Below are positions 14,371 to 20,826 of a stretch of DNA of 28,872 nt, in pieces. The first letter of the stretch is position 1. Every line of letters starts with the position of its first letter. The DNA is from CAYYWV01 sp964475385 (GTDB lineage Bacteria > Pseudomonadota > Alphaproteobacteria > JAAXGF01): NCBI GenBank assembly GCA_964475385.1, contig CAYYWV010000022.1:1-28872 (forward strand), in the 5' to 3' direction. The notes under the pieces are model-generated. The model made no database searches, was not told the DNA's origin, and saw only the letters and a program-made list of their open reading frames with translations. The position numbers and the translations under genes were made by a program.

Positions 14371-14927
14371 CCGACGAAACTCCAGACAAGCCCTCCGCCC
14401 CCAAAGAGCGCAGCCTCCTGATCGTCGACGACGACCAGCCGTTTCGCAATCGGCTGGCCCGGGCCATGGAGCGTCGGGGCTTCGAAGTCACGACCGCGGC
14501 CAGCCTGTCGGAGACCCTTGCCGTCGTCGAGCGGCTTGCGCCGGCCTTCGCGGTGGTCGATCTGCGCCTCGACGATGGCTACGGTCTCGACATCGTTCCC
14601 ATGTTGCGGGAGCGTCGCCCGGACATTCGGATCGTTGTTCTCACCGGTTATGGGAACATTGCTTCGGCCGTCGCCGCGATCAAGGCCGGCGCCGTCGATT
14701 ACCTCGCCAAGCCCGCGGACGCCGACGACATCGAGGCCGCTTTGATGGCGGTCGAACGGCCCAAGCCGCCCCCGCCTAGCGATCCCATGTCGATCGACCG
14801 GCTGCGTTGGGAGCATATCCAGCGGGTCTATGAGCTGTGTGACCGGAACGTGTCGGAAACCGCCCGCCGGCTCAAGCTCCACCGACGCACGCTGCAACGG
14901 ATTCTCGCCAAGCACTCGCCCCGGTAA
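14367..14927 (+). CDS. regA: Response regulator RegA/PrrA/ActR
   Basis: This 186-aa DNA-binding response regulator is the partner of RegB and is translationally coupled to it (ATGA at 14367-14370). The receiver domain shows the acidic pocket DDD at 21-23, the phosphorylated Asp65 in VVDLRLDDG, Thr/Gly in LTGYGN, and Lys in LAKPAD. After a proline linker (KPPPPSDP) comes the highly conserved Fis-type helix-turn-helix, with NVSETARRLKLHRRTLQRIL near the C-terminus. RegA controls respiratory oxidases, cytochromes, carbon and nitrogen fixation in alphaproteobacteria. Cytochrome genes on both sides of this pair have RegA-like boxes, suggesting local targets. Alternative hairpins follow the stop. 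Confidence 0.93.
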   Translation: MTDETPDKPSAPKERSLLIVDDDQPFRNRLARAMERRGFEVTTAASLSETLAVVERLAPAFAVVDLRLDDGYGLDIVPMLRERRPDIRIVVLTGYGNIASAVAAIKAGAVDYLAKPADADDIEAALMAVERPKPPPPSDPMSIDRLRWEHIQRVYELCDRNVSETARRLKLHRRTLQRILAKHSPR

Positions 14928-14962
14928 GCCCGCCGCCCGCCGGGCTTTACGGCCCGTAAAGC
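14925..14962 (+). terminator. Two overlapping, mutually exclusive hairpins after regA
   Basis: Hairpin A pairs GTAAGCCCG (from 14925) with CGGGCTTTAC (ending 14950), with one bulged base. Hairpin B pairs GCTTTACG (14944-14951) with CGTAAAGC (14955-14962) over a 3-base loop, with a perfect 8-bp stem. They share GCTTTAC and cannot form together. One of them probably ends the regBA transcript, but no T-tract follows. The arrangement could also act as a switch in read-through transcripts. Confidence 0.45.
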
Positions 14963-14969
14963 GACCGGG

Positions 14970-14986
14970 TGCGACAATCTGCCGCA
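14970..14986. promoter_or_regulatory. Candidate RegA/RegR box upstream of the third cytochrome c
   Basis: TGCGACAATCTGCCGCA is an inverted repeat (TGCGAC / GCCGCA, one mismatch) with a 5-base centre. Against the RegR/RegA-type pattern GNGRCRTTNNGNCGC it has a single mismatch. It lies 43 bases after regA and 189 bases before the cytochrome c start, in an otherwise gene-free 247-base stretch that also holds the small inverted repeat CTAGG-TTC-CCTAG at 15009-15021. It would suit RegA activation of the cytochrome. Confidence 0.55.
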
Positions 14987-15174
14987 TGGTAATCGCCGCG
15001 AACGATCACTAGGTTCCCTAGCGACGGAAGCGGTGCGGGCGCCGCCGCGTTTTACCTTTGCGGCATCGTGAGCCCAGAGCCCAGGAACCGGTTGTGGCGC
15101 GGCGCTTCTCGTCATCGGGCATCTTGCGAGGCCGCGTGATTCGGCCGGGAGCGAACGTGAAGGAGCACCAGAAC

Positions 15175-15819
15175 ATGACCGCACGCCAAGATGGAATGAC
15201 GTCGGGAAGGCTTGCCTCGACCACGAGCGCACTCGCCGCCGCCATGATCGGCGGAGCCATCGTGTTTGGAGCGCAAGGCGCATTCGCCTCTGGTCCTGCG
15301 GCGCAGGCCGAGGCGGCGGAGCAAGGCGTTCAGGATGTTCAACAAGGTGTCCAGATGGCCGCCGGGACGATGGACGAGATGTCGCCGACGAACAGCGCCG
15401 ATGAGGTGGCTGAGGCGAATGGCTCGGCGGGCCCCCTGCTGGCGCTTCCGGTCATGGATCCGGCCCGCGGCCGCAAGCTGTTCGCCAGCAAAGGCTGCGT
15501 CGTCTGCCACTCGGTCAACGGAGTCGGCGGGGAAGACGCGCCCCCGTTCGACATGACGGAAATGCCCGGGCGCTACATGAACCCCTTCGATTTCGCGGCC
15601 CGGATGTGGCGTGGGGCCGAGACCATGATCGCCATGCAGAACGAGGAGCTCGGCCACCAGATCGAGCTTAACGGGCAGGAGTTGGCCGACATCATCGCCT
15701 TCGCTCACGATCCCAAGGAGCAAAAGAAGTTCTCTGCGGCCGACATTCCCGCCCAGGTCAAGGATTGGATCGCCCACCTTGAGAACGGGGATTCCGACGA
15801 GCACGTGGTAACCGAATAA
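15175..15819 (+). CDS. Membrane-anchored or exported cytochrome c with long linker
   Basis: This 214-aa single-heme cytochrome has an N-terminal hydrophobic segment (about residues 17-38, ending AFA|SGP, cleavable or retained as an anchor). An Ala/Gln/Glu-rich linker of about 55 residues leads to the cytochrome domain with heme site CVVCH at 108-112. The probable distal ligand is a Met in MIAMQNEELG (151-160). The ATG at 15175 follows AAGGAG about 10 bases upstream. It is in the same direction as regBA but separated by 247 bases with hairpins and a RegA-like box, so it is probably transcribed on its own. The domain resembles single-heme cytochromes that deliver electrons to terminal oxidases; the partner is not shown. 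Confidence 0.85.
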   Translation: MTARQDGMTSGRLASTTSALAAAMIGGAIVFGAQGAFASGPAAQAEAAEQGVQDVQQGVQMAAGTMDEMSPTNSADEVAEANGSAGPLLALPVMDPARGRKLFASKGCVVCHSVNGVGGEDAPPFDMTEMPGRYMNPFDFAARMWRGAETMIAMQNEELGHQIELNGQELADIIAFAHDPKEQKKFSAADIPAQVKDWIAHLENGDSDEHVVTE

Positions 15820-15826
15820 CCAGGAG

Positions 15827-15885
15827 CCGGCCGCCGAGCCTTGTTTTCGGCGCGATCCTGGGCGCGGCAGGGTCTCGGCGGCCGG
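15827..15885 (+). terminator. Perfect 12-bp inverted repeat after the cytochrome c gene
   Basis: CCGGCCGCCGAG (15827-15838) and CTCGGCGGCCGG (15874-15885) are perfect inverted repeats with a 35-base loop, starting 7 bases after the cytochrome stop. This position suits a terminator or a stabilising 3' structure. The loop is longer than in a standard intrinsic terminator and no T-run follows. Confidence 0.45.
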
Positions 15886-15935
15886 ATTCGAAGCGGTAAG
15901 GGGTCGCTCCCAACGCGTTTCATGCTTTGACGGCG

Positions 15936-16005
15936 CCGGCCCGCTTTCCCGCCCGGCCGCCCTATTTTACGATGCCGCAGGCCGCCGGCCGGGGGAGCGG
16001 GCCGG
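15936..16005 (-). terminator. Long imperfect GC inverted repeat after the mercury operon
   Basis: CCGGCCCGCT (15936-15945) pairs perfectly with AGCGGGCCGG (15996-16005), and the pairing continues imperfectly inward across GC-rich bases towards an A/T-containing loop (CTATTTTACGA, 15962-15972). It lies 28 bases beyond the last mercury ORF on the minus strand and probably ends that operon. Together with the repeat at 15827-15885 it insulates two convergent units. Confidence 0.45.
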
Positions 16006-16032
16006 AGCGATTCCACGAAAGCGAAAAAGACT

Positions 16033-16212
16033 CTAACGGGTGCGGCGCCACAAGAGGAAGATCCCGATCGCCGCCAGGGCGAAGCCAACGGCGGGCAAGA
16101 CCCGCCCGCCGTCACCTGCCCAGGCCCCGAGACCGCCTGAAACGCCGACGACGACGAGCAGCAGCCCGCCGCAGCAGAGAACGTGACCGACGACCGCGCC
16201 GAGCGGGCGCAT
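16033..16212 (-). CDS. Small MerT/MerF-like membrane protein with vicinal cysteines
   Basis: This 59-aa ORF starts at an ATG 3 bases after the merA stop, so it is almost surely translated with merA. I translated it directly: it begins MRPLGAVVGHVLCCGGLLLV and ends in LLWRRTR. Two membrane segments are visible, about residues 5-24 and 38-55, joined by a short Gly-rich loop. The vicinal pair Cys13-Cys14 sits in the first helix, followed by a GVSGG turn, just as MerT has a CC pair followed by a GVTGAW-type turn. It may be a minimal mercuric-ion carrier. A lone helical hairpin of this size is not a standard Mer protein that I recognise; function is inferred from sequence pattern and operon position. 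Confidence 0.65.
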   Translation of the reverse strand: MRPLGAVVGHVLCCGGLLLVVVGVSGGLGAWAGDGGRVLPAVGFALAAIGIFLLWRRTR

Positions 16213-16215
16213 CGT

Positions 16216-17658
16216 TCAGCCCGCGCAGCAGGACAGTTTGGCGACGTCCTTGTCGAAGGTCTGCGCCGCGAGCTTCAAGCCTTCAACGGTCGTAAGATAA
16301 GGGAAGATCGTTTCGGCAAGCGCGCCCACGGTCATCCGGTTTTTAAGGGCGAGGACGGCGGTCTGAATGCTATCGGCGCCTTCCGGGGCAAGGATATGCG
16401 CGCCTAGCAAGCGGTCCGTTTCGGCATCCGCAACGAGCTTGATAAGCCCGCGCGTATCCCGCGCCGCGAGAGCCCGCGGAACATGCGCGAGCGAAAGGAG
16501 TGACGTTTTGACGGCGGTTCCCTGTGCGCGGGCCTCGGCCTCGGTGAGCCCAACGCTCGCCGCTTGTGGGTCGGTAAACACCACAGACGGCATTGCGGTT
16601 GCGTCGTAACGGCGTTTGTCGCCTTCGAGGGCGTTTTCCGCGGCGATGCGGGCGCCATAGGCCGCCATGTACACGAACATGTCGCGGCCGGTCACGTCGC
16701 CGGCGGCGTAGATGCCCGGGACGTTCGTCCGCATGTAGTCGTCGACCGCGATGCCGCCGTTGGGTAGAAGCGACACCCCCCGCTCTTCGAGCCCGAGATC
16801 TGCGGTGTTCGGGCGACGCCCGGCAGTCACGAGCACCGCCTCGGCCTCGATTGTCATCTCGTCGCCGTCGCGTTCGACCGTGAGCGCAACGCCGCGCGCG
16901 GTGCGTCGGATCTCTCGGTAGGAAAGACCGTCGTGGACCGTGAGTCCTTCGGCGCGAAAGTAGCCCTTGAGCGCATCGCCGATCTCGGGCTCGGCCGCGG
17001 GGAGAAGCCGGCTCCGACAGACCAGCGTCACCGCGACGCCGATCCGCGAGAACATCTGGGCGAGCTCGCAGCCGATGTAACCGCCGCCGATCACGAGAAG
17101 CGAGCCCGGCAAGGCTTCGAGAGCAAGAGCGGTGGTGCTGGTGAGATAAGGAACGCCTCCGATTCCCGGAATCGAGGGCTCGACCGGAGACGCCCCTGTG
17201 GCCACGATCACCCTGGGCGCTTTCAGAAGGCTTCCGTTCACGGCGACGCCTTCGACGGTCAACCGCGCCCGGCCTTCCAGGTAAGCGATCCCGTTATAGG
17301 CTGGAAGCACGTCGATGTACTTGGCTTGGCGCAGGCTTTCGACCAAGTCGTCCTTTTGGGCGACGAGTCTCTTCCAGTCCACAAGCCGCGCCTCGCCCAC
17401 GATGCCGGCGAAACGGCTTGCTGCGCGCGCCTGATGAAGCCCTTCGGCGGCGCGGATCAGGGTCTTCGAAGGCACGCAGCCCACATTGACGCAGGTGCCG
17501 CCGATGACGCCGTGGCCGACAAAGGCTACGCGCGCTCCTCGTTCGGCGGCGGCGATCGCGGCCGAGAAACCGGCCGAGCCGGCTCCAACGACCACGAGAT
17601 CGCTGGTTCCGTTAGGAGGGCTGCCGCCCGCGAGACGGTTTTCCGTGCTTGGGGCCAC
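16216..17658 (-). CDS. merA: Mercuric reductase MerA without the N-terminal HMA domain
   Basis: This 480-aa cytoplasmic flavoenzyme reduces Hg(II) to volatile Hg(0) with NADPH. The FAD fold VVVGAGSAGFSAA is near residues 22-34. The redox pair is Cys56/Cys61 in GGTCVNVGCVPSKTL, and the NADPH fold LLVIGGGYIGCELA follows. The dimer-interface tyrosine motif FPYLTTVEG is present, and the C-terminal mercury-delivering pair is Cys477-Cys478 in LSCCAG. The NmerA metal-binding domain seen in many MerA proteins is absent; the protein starts directly with the core. The start is a GTG at 17656-17658 that shares one base with the merF stop, so the two are coupled. It is part of the merT-P-F-A operon. The call is firm. 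Confidence 0.95.
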   Translation of the reverse strand: MAPSTENRLAGGSPPNGTSDLVVVGAGSAGFSAAIAAAERGARVAFVGHGVIGGTCVNVGCVPSKTLIRAAEGLHQARAASRFAGIVGEARLVDWKRLVAQKDDLVESLRQAKYIDVLPAYNGIAYLEGRARLTVEGVAVNGSLLKAPRVIVATGASPVEPSIPGIGGVPYLTSTTALALEALPGSLLVIGGGYIGCELAQMFSRIGVAVTLVCRSRLLPAAEPEIGDALKGYFRAEGLTVHDGLSYREIRRTARGVALTVERDGDEMTIEAEAVLVTAGRRPNTADLGLEERGVSLLPNGGIAVDDYMRTNVPGIYAAGDVTGRDMFVYMAAYGARIAAENALEGDKRRYDATAMPSVVFTDPQAASVGLTEAEARAQGTAVKTSLLSLAHVPRALAARDTRGLIKLVADAETDRLLGAHILAPEGADSIQTAVLALKNRMTVGALAETIFPYLTTVEGLKLAAQTFDKDVAKLSCCAG

Positions 17659-17906
17659 TACGTCGCCTCGCTTTGCTCAGGCTGAGGACGGCACGCGAGG
17701 CCCGGGCGCTTCCAACGGCGATACAACGCATAGACAGTGATTAAGATGAAAATGCCAAGCGCGGGAAACAACACGTAATCGAGCCATCCTAGCCAGGCGG
17801 AAAGGCCGGCGAACCCGAGTATCACAACGAATAAGGGTGTAAAACAACCCACGGCGGCGATGGCCGTTCCGATAAGGCCGGTGCGAAGAAGTTTCCTATT
17901 GTCCAT
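17658..17906 (-). CDS. merF: MerF mercuric transport protein, single-cysteine variant
   Basis: This 82-aa protein has two membrane helices (about residues 10-30 and 45-65), collinear with classical MerF (about 81 aa): GLIGTAIAAVGCFTPLF, then WLDYVLFPALGIFILITVYA. Classical MerF has two vicinal cysteine pairs, one in helix 1 and one near the C-terminus. Here each place has a single cysteine: Cys21 (VGCFTP; Gly20 replaces the first Cys) and Cys72 (LACRPQ). The ATG at 17904-17906 has AAGGA about 11 bases upstream; a longer reading to 17978 has no support. Codon use is visibly more A/T-rich than in its neighbours, and the 151 bases before it are A/T-rich too, which hints at separate acquisition. 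Confidence 0.88.
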   Translation of the reverse strand: MDNRKLLRTGLIGTAIAAVGCFTPLFVVILGFAGLSAWLGWLDYVLFPALGIFILITVYALYRRWKRPGLACRPQPEQSEAT

Positions 17907-18057
17907 GTCAAACCATTCCTTGTGTCGTTCAGTCTGTAGAATTGTTTTTTTCAAAATCTGAGAAAGCGTAACGAGCAACTCGCTTCCTCGCGTTTTCGGT
18001 CGAAGGGGCCATTCGTTAAGCCCCGCTCAAGATGAATCCGGTCTCGGCCGACCCCGG

Positions 18058-18429
18058 TCAGTTGTCTGCAAGACGCGACGGATAGCCCGCTTCGGTCGTC
18101 GCGGCGATCAACGCGGCAACGTCGGTCTTCGTGCTATCGAAAGTAACGACGGCTTGCTTGTCGCGAAGGGACACGGTCGCGGCGATGACGCCCGGCGTTC
18201 GCATCAAGGCCTGGCGGACGATGTACGGACAGGAAGGACAGTACATGTTGTCGACCTTCAGCGTCACCGTTTTTTGGGTTTGCGGGTCTTGTGTCGCGCG
18301 TGTGGTCGCGACGGCCGTCTCGTCGCTCGTCGCCGAAGCGGGGGTGACGCCGTTGAGGGCGCCGACCGCGAAAACGGCTCCCACGGCGAGCGCCGCCCCG
18401 GCAATGATCGTTAATGTAAGAGGTTTCAT
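18058..18429 (-). CDS. merP: Periplasmic mercury-binding protein MerP
   Basis: This 123-aa protein is longer than the usual 91-aa MerP. A signal peptide or anchor (hydrophobic 5-26) is followed by a roughly 25-residue Thr/Ala-rich linker, then a heavy-metal-associated domain. The metal-binding motif is NMYCPSCP with Cys64 and Cys67, in place of the common GMTCAACP. MerP captures Hg(II) in the periplasm and hands it to MerT. The ATG at 18427-18429 follows GTGAGGA and begins 10 bases after the merT stop. The 151 bases between its stop and merF hold no gene and no clear signal apart from an A/T-rich tract (about 17937-17960). Confidence 0.9.
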   Translation of the reverse strand: MKPLTLTIIAGAALAVGAVFAVGALNGVTPASATSDETAVATTRATQDPQTQKTVTLKVDNMYCPSCPYIVRQALMRTPGVIAATVSLRDKQAVVTFDSTKTDVAALIAATTEAGYPSRLADN

Positions 18430-18439
18430 GAATATATCC

Positions 18440-18874
18440 TCACGATTCGAGCAGGAAAGGCGCGACATATGGAAAAACCAGCGCCGCAATGACCAGCAGC
18501 GTCGAGAACCACAGCACGCCTTTGTTAAAGCGTTCGAAACGCGGGTTTCGGCAGTAACCGTCCGCCGGGCAGTCGGCCGCTTTCGGCTTGCGATACGCGT
18601 GATAGAATCCGGCCGCGAGGAAGCCGGCCGTCGCGACGAAGAAGTATGGCTTGTACGGATAAAGCGCCGTCAGGTTGCCGATCCAGGCGCCGGTGACGCC
18701 AAGGCTGAACAGGACAAGCGGCACGATACAACACGACGACATCGCGAGCGCTCCGAGCACGCTGCCTCCGGTAAGAACGGTCCGCCCGCCTGCCAGGCCC
18801 AGCCGCCTGCCCGTGGCTTCGTCCGGCACGCCTTCTGCTGCTGGTGCTGGGCTCGAACGGCTCTGATCGATCAT
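18440..18874 (-). CDS. merT: Mercuric ion transporter MerT
   Basis: This 144-aa inner membrane protein imports Hg(II). It begins with a polar N-terminal region of about 30 residues, followed by three membrane helices. The first helix carries the vicinal pair Cys48-Cys49 (SSCCIVPL), followed by the family signature GVTGAWIGNLTAL. The second conserved pair is in the loop after helix 2, as Cys102 and Cys108 in DCPADGYC. The third helix spans about 120-140. I chose the ATG at 18872-18874; a GTG three codons upstream (18883) is possible but its purine-rich stretch is too close. It is the first gene of the operon, downstream of the MerR-type promoter. The family call is firm. Confidence 0.92.
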   Translation of the reverse strand: MIDQSRSSPAPAAEGVPDEATGRRLGLAGGRTVLTGGSVLGALAMSSCCIVPLVLFSLGVTGAWIGNLTALYPYKPYFFVATAGFLAAGFYHAYRKPKAADCPADGYCRNPRFERFNKGVLWFSTLLVIAALVFPYVAPFLLES

Positions 18875-18907
18875 CCGTGTCACTTCTCTCGTTTCGATTT
18901 TACGTGC

Positions 18908-18938
18908 ATGATAGGATCTGTAGGTGATACAGGTTCAA
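18908..18938 (-). promoter_or_regulatory. MerR-controlled promoter of the mer operon
   Basis: Read on the minus strand, TTGAAC (-35, 18938-18933) and TATCAT (-10, 18913-18908) are separated by 19 bases, the overlong spacer typical of MerR-activated promoters. The spacer contains a perfect dyad, CTGTA-N5-TACAG, at 18918-18932. MerR would bind the dyad and, with Hg(II), untwist the spacer to activate merT-P-F-A. The divergent merR gene begins 27 bases from the -35, so MerR probably also represses itself. Confidence 0.9.
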
Positions 18939-18964
18939 GGGCTTTATCGACGCGGAGGACGGCG

Positions 18965-19417
18965 ATGACCGGGGGCGCATTTTCCGGCGAACGGCCGCTG
19001 ACCCGAGGCCAAGTGGCGGCGCGGACCGGCTGCAACATCGAGACGGTTCGCTATTACGAGCGGATCGGCCTTCTTCCATCGCCGCCGCGAAGCGCCGGCG
19101 GGCACAGGCTGTATGGCGCCGACCTCGTTAAGAGGCTCGTCTTCATTCGCCGCAGCCGCGAGCTTGGTTTTGCTTTGGAAGAGGTGCGCGACCTTCTAGA
19201 CCTTGTCGACGCCAAGGGTTACACCTGCGCCGAGATCGAGACCATCACCCGCGACCATCTCCAGACCGTCCGCGCGAAGATCGCCGATCTTAGGAAGATT
19301 GAGGCCGTGCTCGAAGATATGGTCTCGCAGTGCGAAGGCGGAACCACGCCCCGCTGTCCGGTGGTGGATGCTTTGTTCCGGGAAGGCAAAAGCCCGTGCG
19401 CGAGAAGCATCGACTGA
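18965..19417 (+). CDS. merR: Mercury-responsive regulator MerR
   Basis: This 150-aa MerR-family regulator has an N-terminal winged helix (residues about 11-80) reading VAARTGCNIETVRYYERIGL, followed by a long dimerisation helix. The three Hg(II)-binding cysteines are present: Cys88 (GYTCAEI), Cys123 and Cys131 (SQCEGGTTPRCP). The spacing between the last two is 8 rather than the 9 of Tn501 MerR. The ATG at 18965 follows GGAGGA. It is divergent from merT and shares the promoter/operator at 18908-18938. A CadR/PbrR or CueR role is unlikely given the cysteine pattern and mer neighbours. Upstream in-frame codons back to 18131 overlap merT/merP and are shadows. Confidence 0.93.
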   Translation: MTGGAFSGERPLTRGQVAARTGCNIETVRYYERIGLLPSPPRSAGGHRLYGADLVKRLVFIRRSRELGFALEEVRDLLDLVDAKGYTCAEIETITRDHLQTVRAKIADLRKIEAVLEDMVSQCEGGTTPRCPVVDALFREGKSPCARSID

Positions 19418-19507
19418 GTCGGGCAGTTCGCGGGTTGCGATTGCTGCGATGAAGAAAAAGCCTCGGCCGACCGTCGCCGCGCCGCCGTTGCGGCGGACGA
19501 GCGCGAC

Positions 19508-20695
19508 ATGAGGCCGCAGACGACCCCGATCCCGCGCTACCGGCCGTTCGACGGACCTGCGCTTTTCCGTCAGGGGTTCCGGCCGTTCTTTCTCGGAGCC
19601 GGGGTCTGGGCGTTGTCCGTCGTCGCGTTCTGGCCGTTTTTCATCGAGGGCGGCGCGACGATCCCGACCGCCTTCGACCCCATCGCTTGGCACGCCCACG
19701 AGATGATCTTCGGGTTCGTGATGGCGGCGGTTGCGGGTTTCTTTTTGACCGCGATTCCCAACTGGACCGGCCGGATGCCGCTTCAAGGACGGCCCTTGGC
19801 CGGGTTGTTCGGGCTGTGGGCGCTGGGCCGCGTCGCGGTCGCCGTTTCGGGGTGGATCGGCGCTTGGCCGGCGGCGGCGATCGACCTCGCGTTTCCCGCC
19901 GTCCTGCTCGCGGCAATCCTTTACGAGATCGTCTCCGGTCGGAACTGGCGCAACCTCCCGATGGCGGCGGCGTTGGGCGGATTATTGGGGGCGAACTTGC
20001 TCATGCATCTGGAGGCCGCGGGCCAAGGAGCGACCGAGGCCGTGGGCGAACGTCTCGGAATCGCCGTCGTCGTTTTCCTGATCGGCCTTGTTGGCGGCCG
20101 CCTGATTCCAAGCTTCACCCGCAACCTGTTGGCCAAGCGGGGCGCGCGCCGGATGCCCGCGCCCTTCGGAACCTTCGATCGCGTCTGCCTAGGGTTGACG
20201 CTCGCAGCCCTCGCCGGTTGGACGGCGGCTCCCGAAAGCGCGGTGACCGCGGCGGGACTCTTGAGCGCCGCGCTTGCGAACCTCATCCGACTCGTGCGCT
20301 GGCGGGGCGCGCACAGCCTCGGCGAGCCTTTCGTCTGGAGCCTTCACCTCGGCTTCCTGTGGGTGCCGGTCGGGCTTGCTCTCGTCGGTCTTGGGGCTTT
20401 TTGGACGGCCATACCGCCAGCGGCGGGGCTTCACGCCCTGACCGCCGGCGCGATGGGGGCCATGACGCTCGCGGTGATGGCGCGCGCGAGCCTGAGCTAC
20501 ACCGGCCGTCCTCTCGCCGCCGATCCATGGACCGTCGCCCTTTATCTCCTGGCCGCTGCGGCGGCGGCGCTTCGGGTGCTCGCGCCGTTCGCGGCCGGCG
20601 CCTATCTTCCATTGATGCACGCGTCCGTGGCCGCCTGGAGCGTGGCGTTCGGCCTTTTCAGTCTTCGCTACGGCCGGATTTTGGCATCGCGATGA
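19508..20695 (+). CDS. nnrS: NnrS family heme-copper membrane protein
   Basis: This 395-aa membrane protein has about 12 hydrophobic segments. The family hallmark HAHEMIFGFV lies near residues 62-71, followed by AGFFLTAIPNWTGR; further conserved histidines and RLIPSFTRN occur in the middle. NnrS proteins bind heme and copper and protect against nitric oxide or nitrosative stress, often near denitrification genes. It begins 90 bases after merR in the same direction, but no other nitrogen-oxide gene and no clear FNR/NNR box is seen nearby. The ATG at 19508 has a weak purine stretch upstream. The family call is firm; the role here is inferred. Confidence 0.9.
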   Translation: MRPQTTPIPRYRPFDGPALFRQGFRPFFLGAGVWALSVVAFWPFFIEGGATIPTAFDPIAWHAHEMIFGFVMAAVAGFFLTAIPNWTGRMPLQGRPLAGLFGLWALGRVAVAVSGWIGAWPAAAIDLAFPAVLLAAILYEIVSGRNWRNLPMAAALGGLLGANLLMHLEAAGQGATEAVGERLGIAVVVFLIGLVGGRLIPSFTRNLLAKRGARRMPAPFGTFDRVCLGLTLAALAGWTAAPESAVTAAGLLSAALANLIRLVRWRGAHSLGEPFVWSLHLGFLWVPVGLALVGLGAFWTAIPPAAGLHALTAGAMGAMTLAVMARASLSYTGRPLAADPWTVALYLLAAAAAALRVLAPFAAGAYLPLMHASVAAWSVAFGLFSLRYGRILASR

Positions 20696-20826
20696 TTTCG
20701 GTGCGGAACGGGATTCGTTCGGTCCGACAAGGCCCTTGCGCGAGCTTCGGCGCGAGTCCAATTTGGGGGCCGCTTCGCCGGCGCCGGTCGTGCCGCCGCG
20801 TCTAAACGATACGAGTAGGTCCAACG

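Noticed and set aside
16033..19417. Mercury transposon
   Set aside because: No transposase, resolvase, terminal inverted repeats or target duplication were seen around the mer operon within the window.
19449..19511. 20-codon frame starting MKKKPRP whose TGA overlaps the nnrS ATG
   Set aside because: It would make a neat coupled leader peptide, but it has no ribosome site and no hairpin or regulatory codon run, so it is probably chance.
20696..20826. Possible gene or regulatory element between nnrS and the YajR-type gene
   Set aside because: I see no open frame with a start and ribosome site, no hairpin and no convincing promoter.
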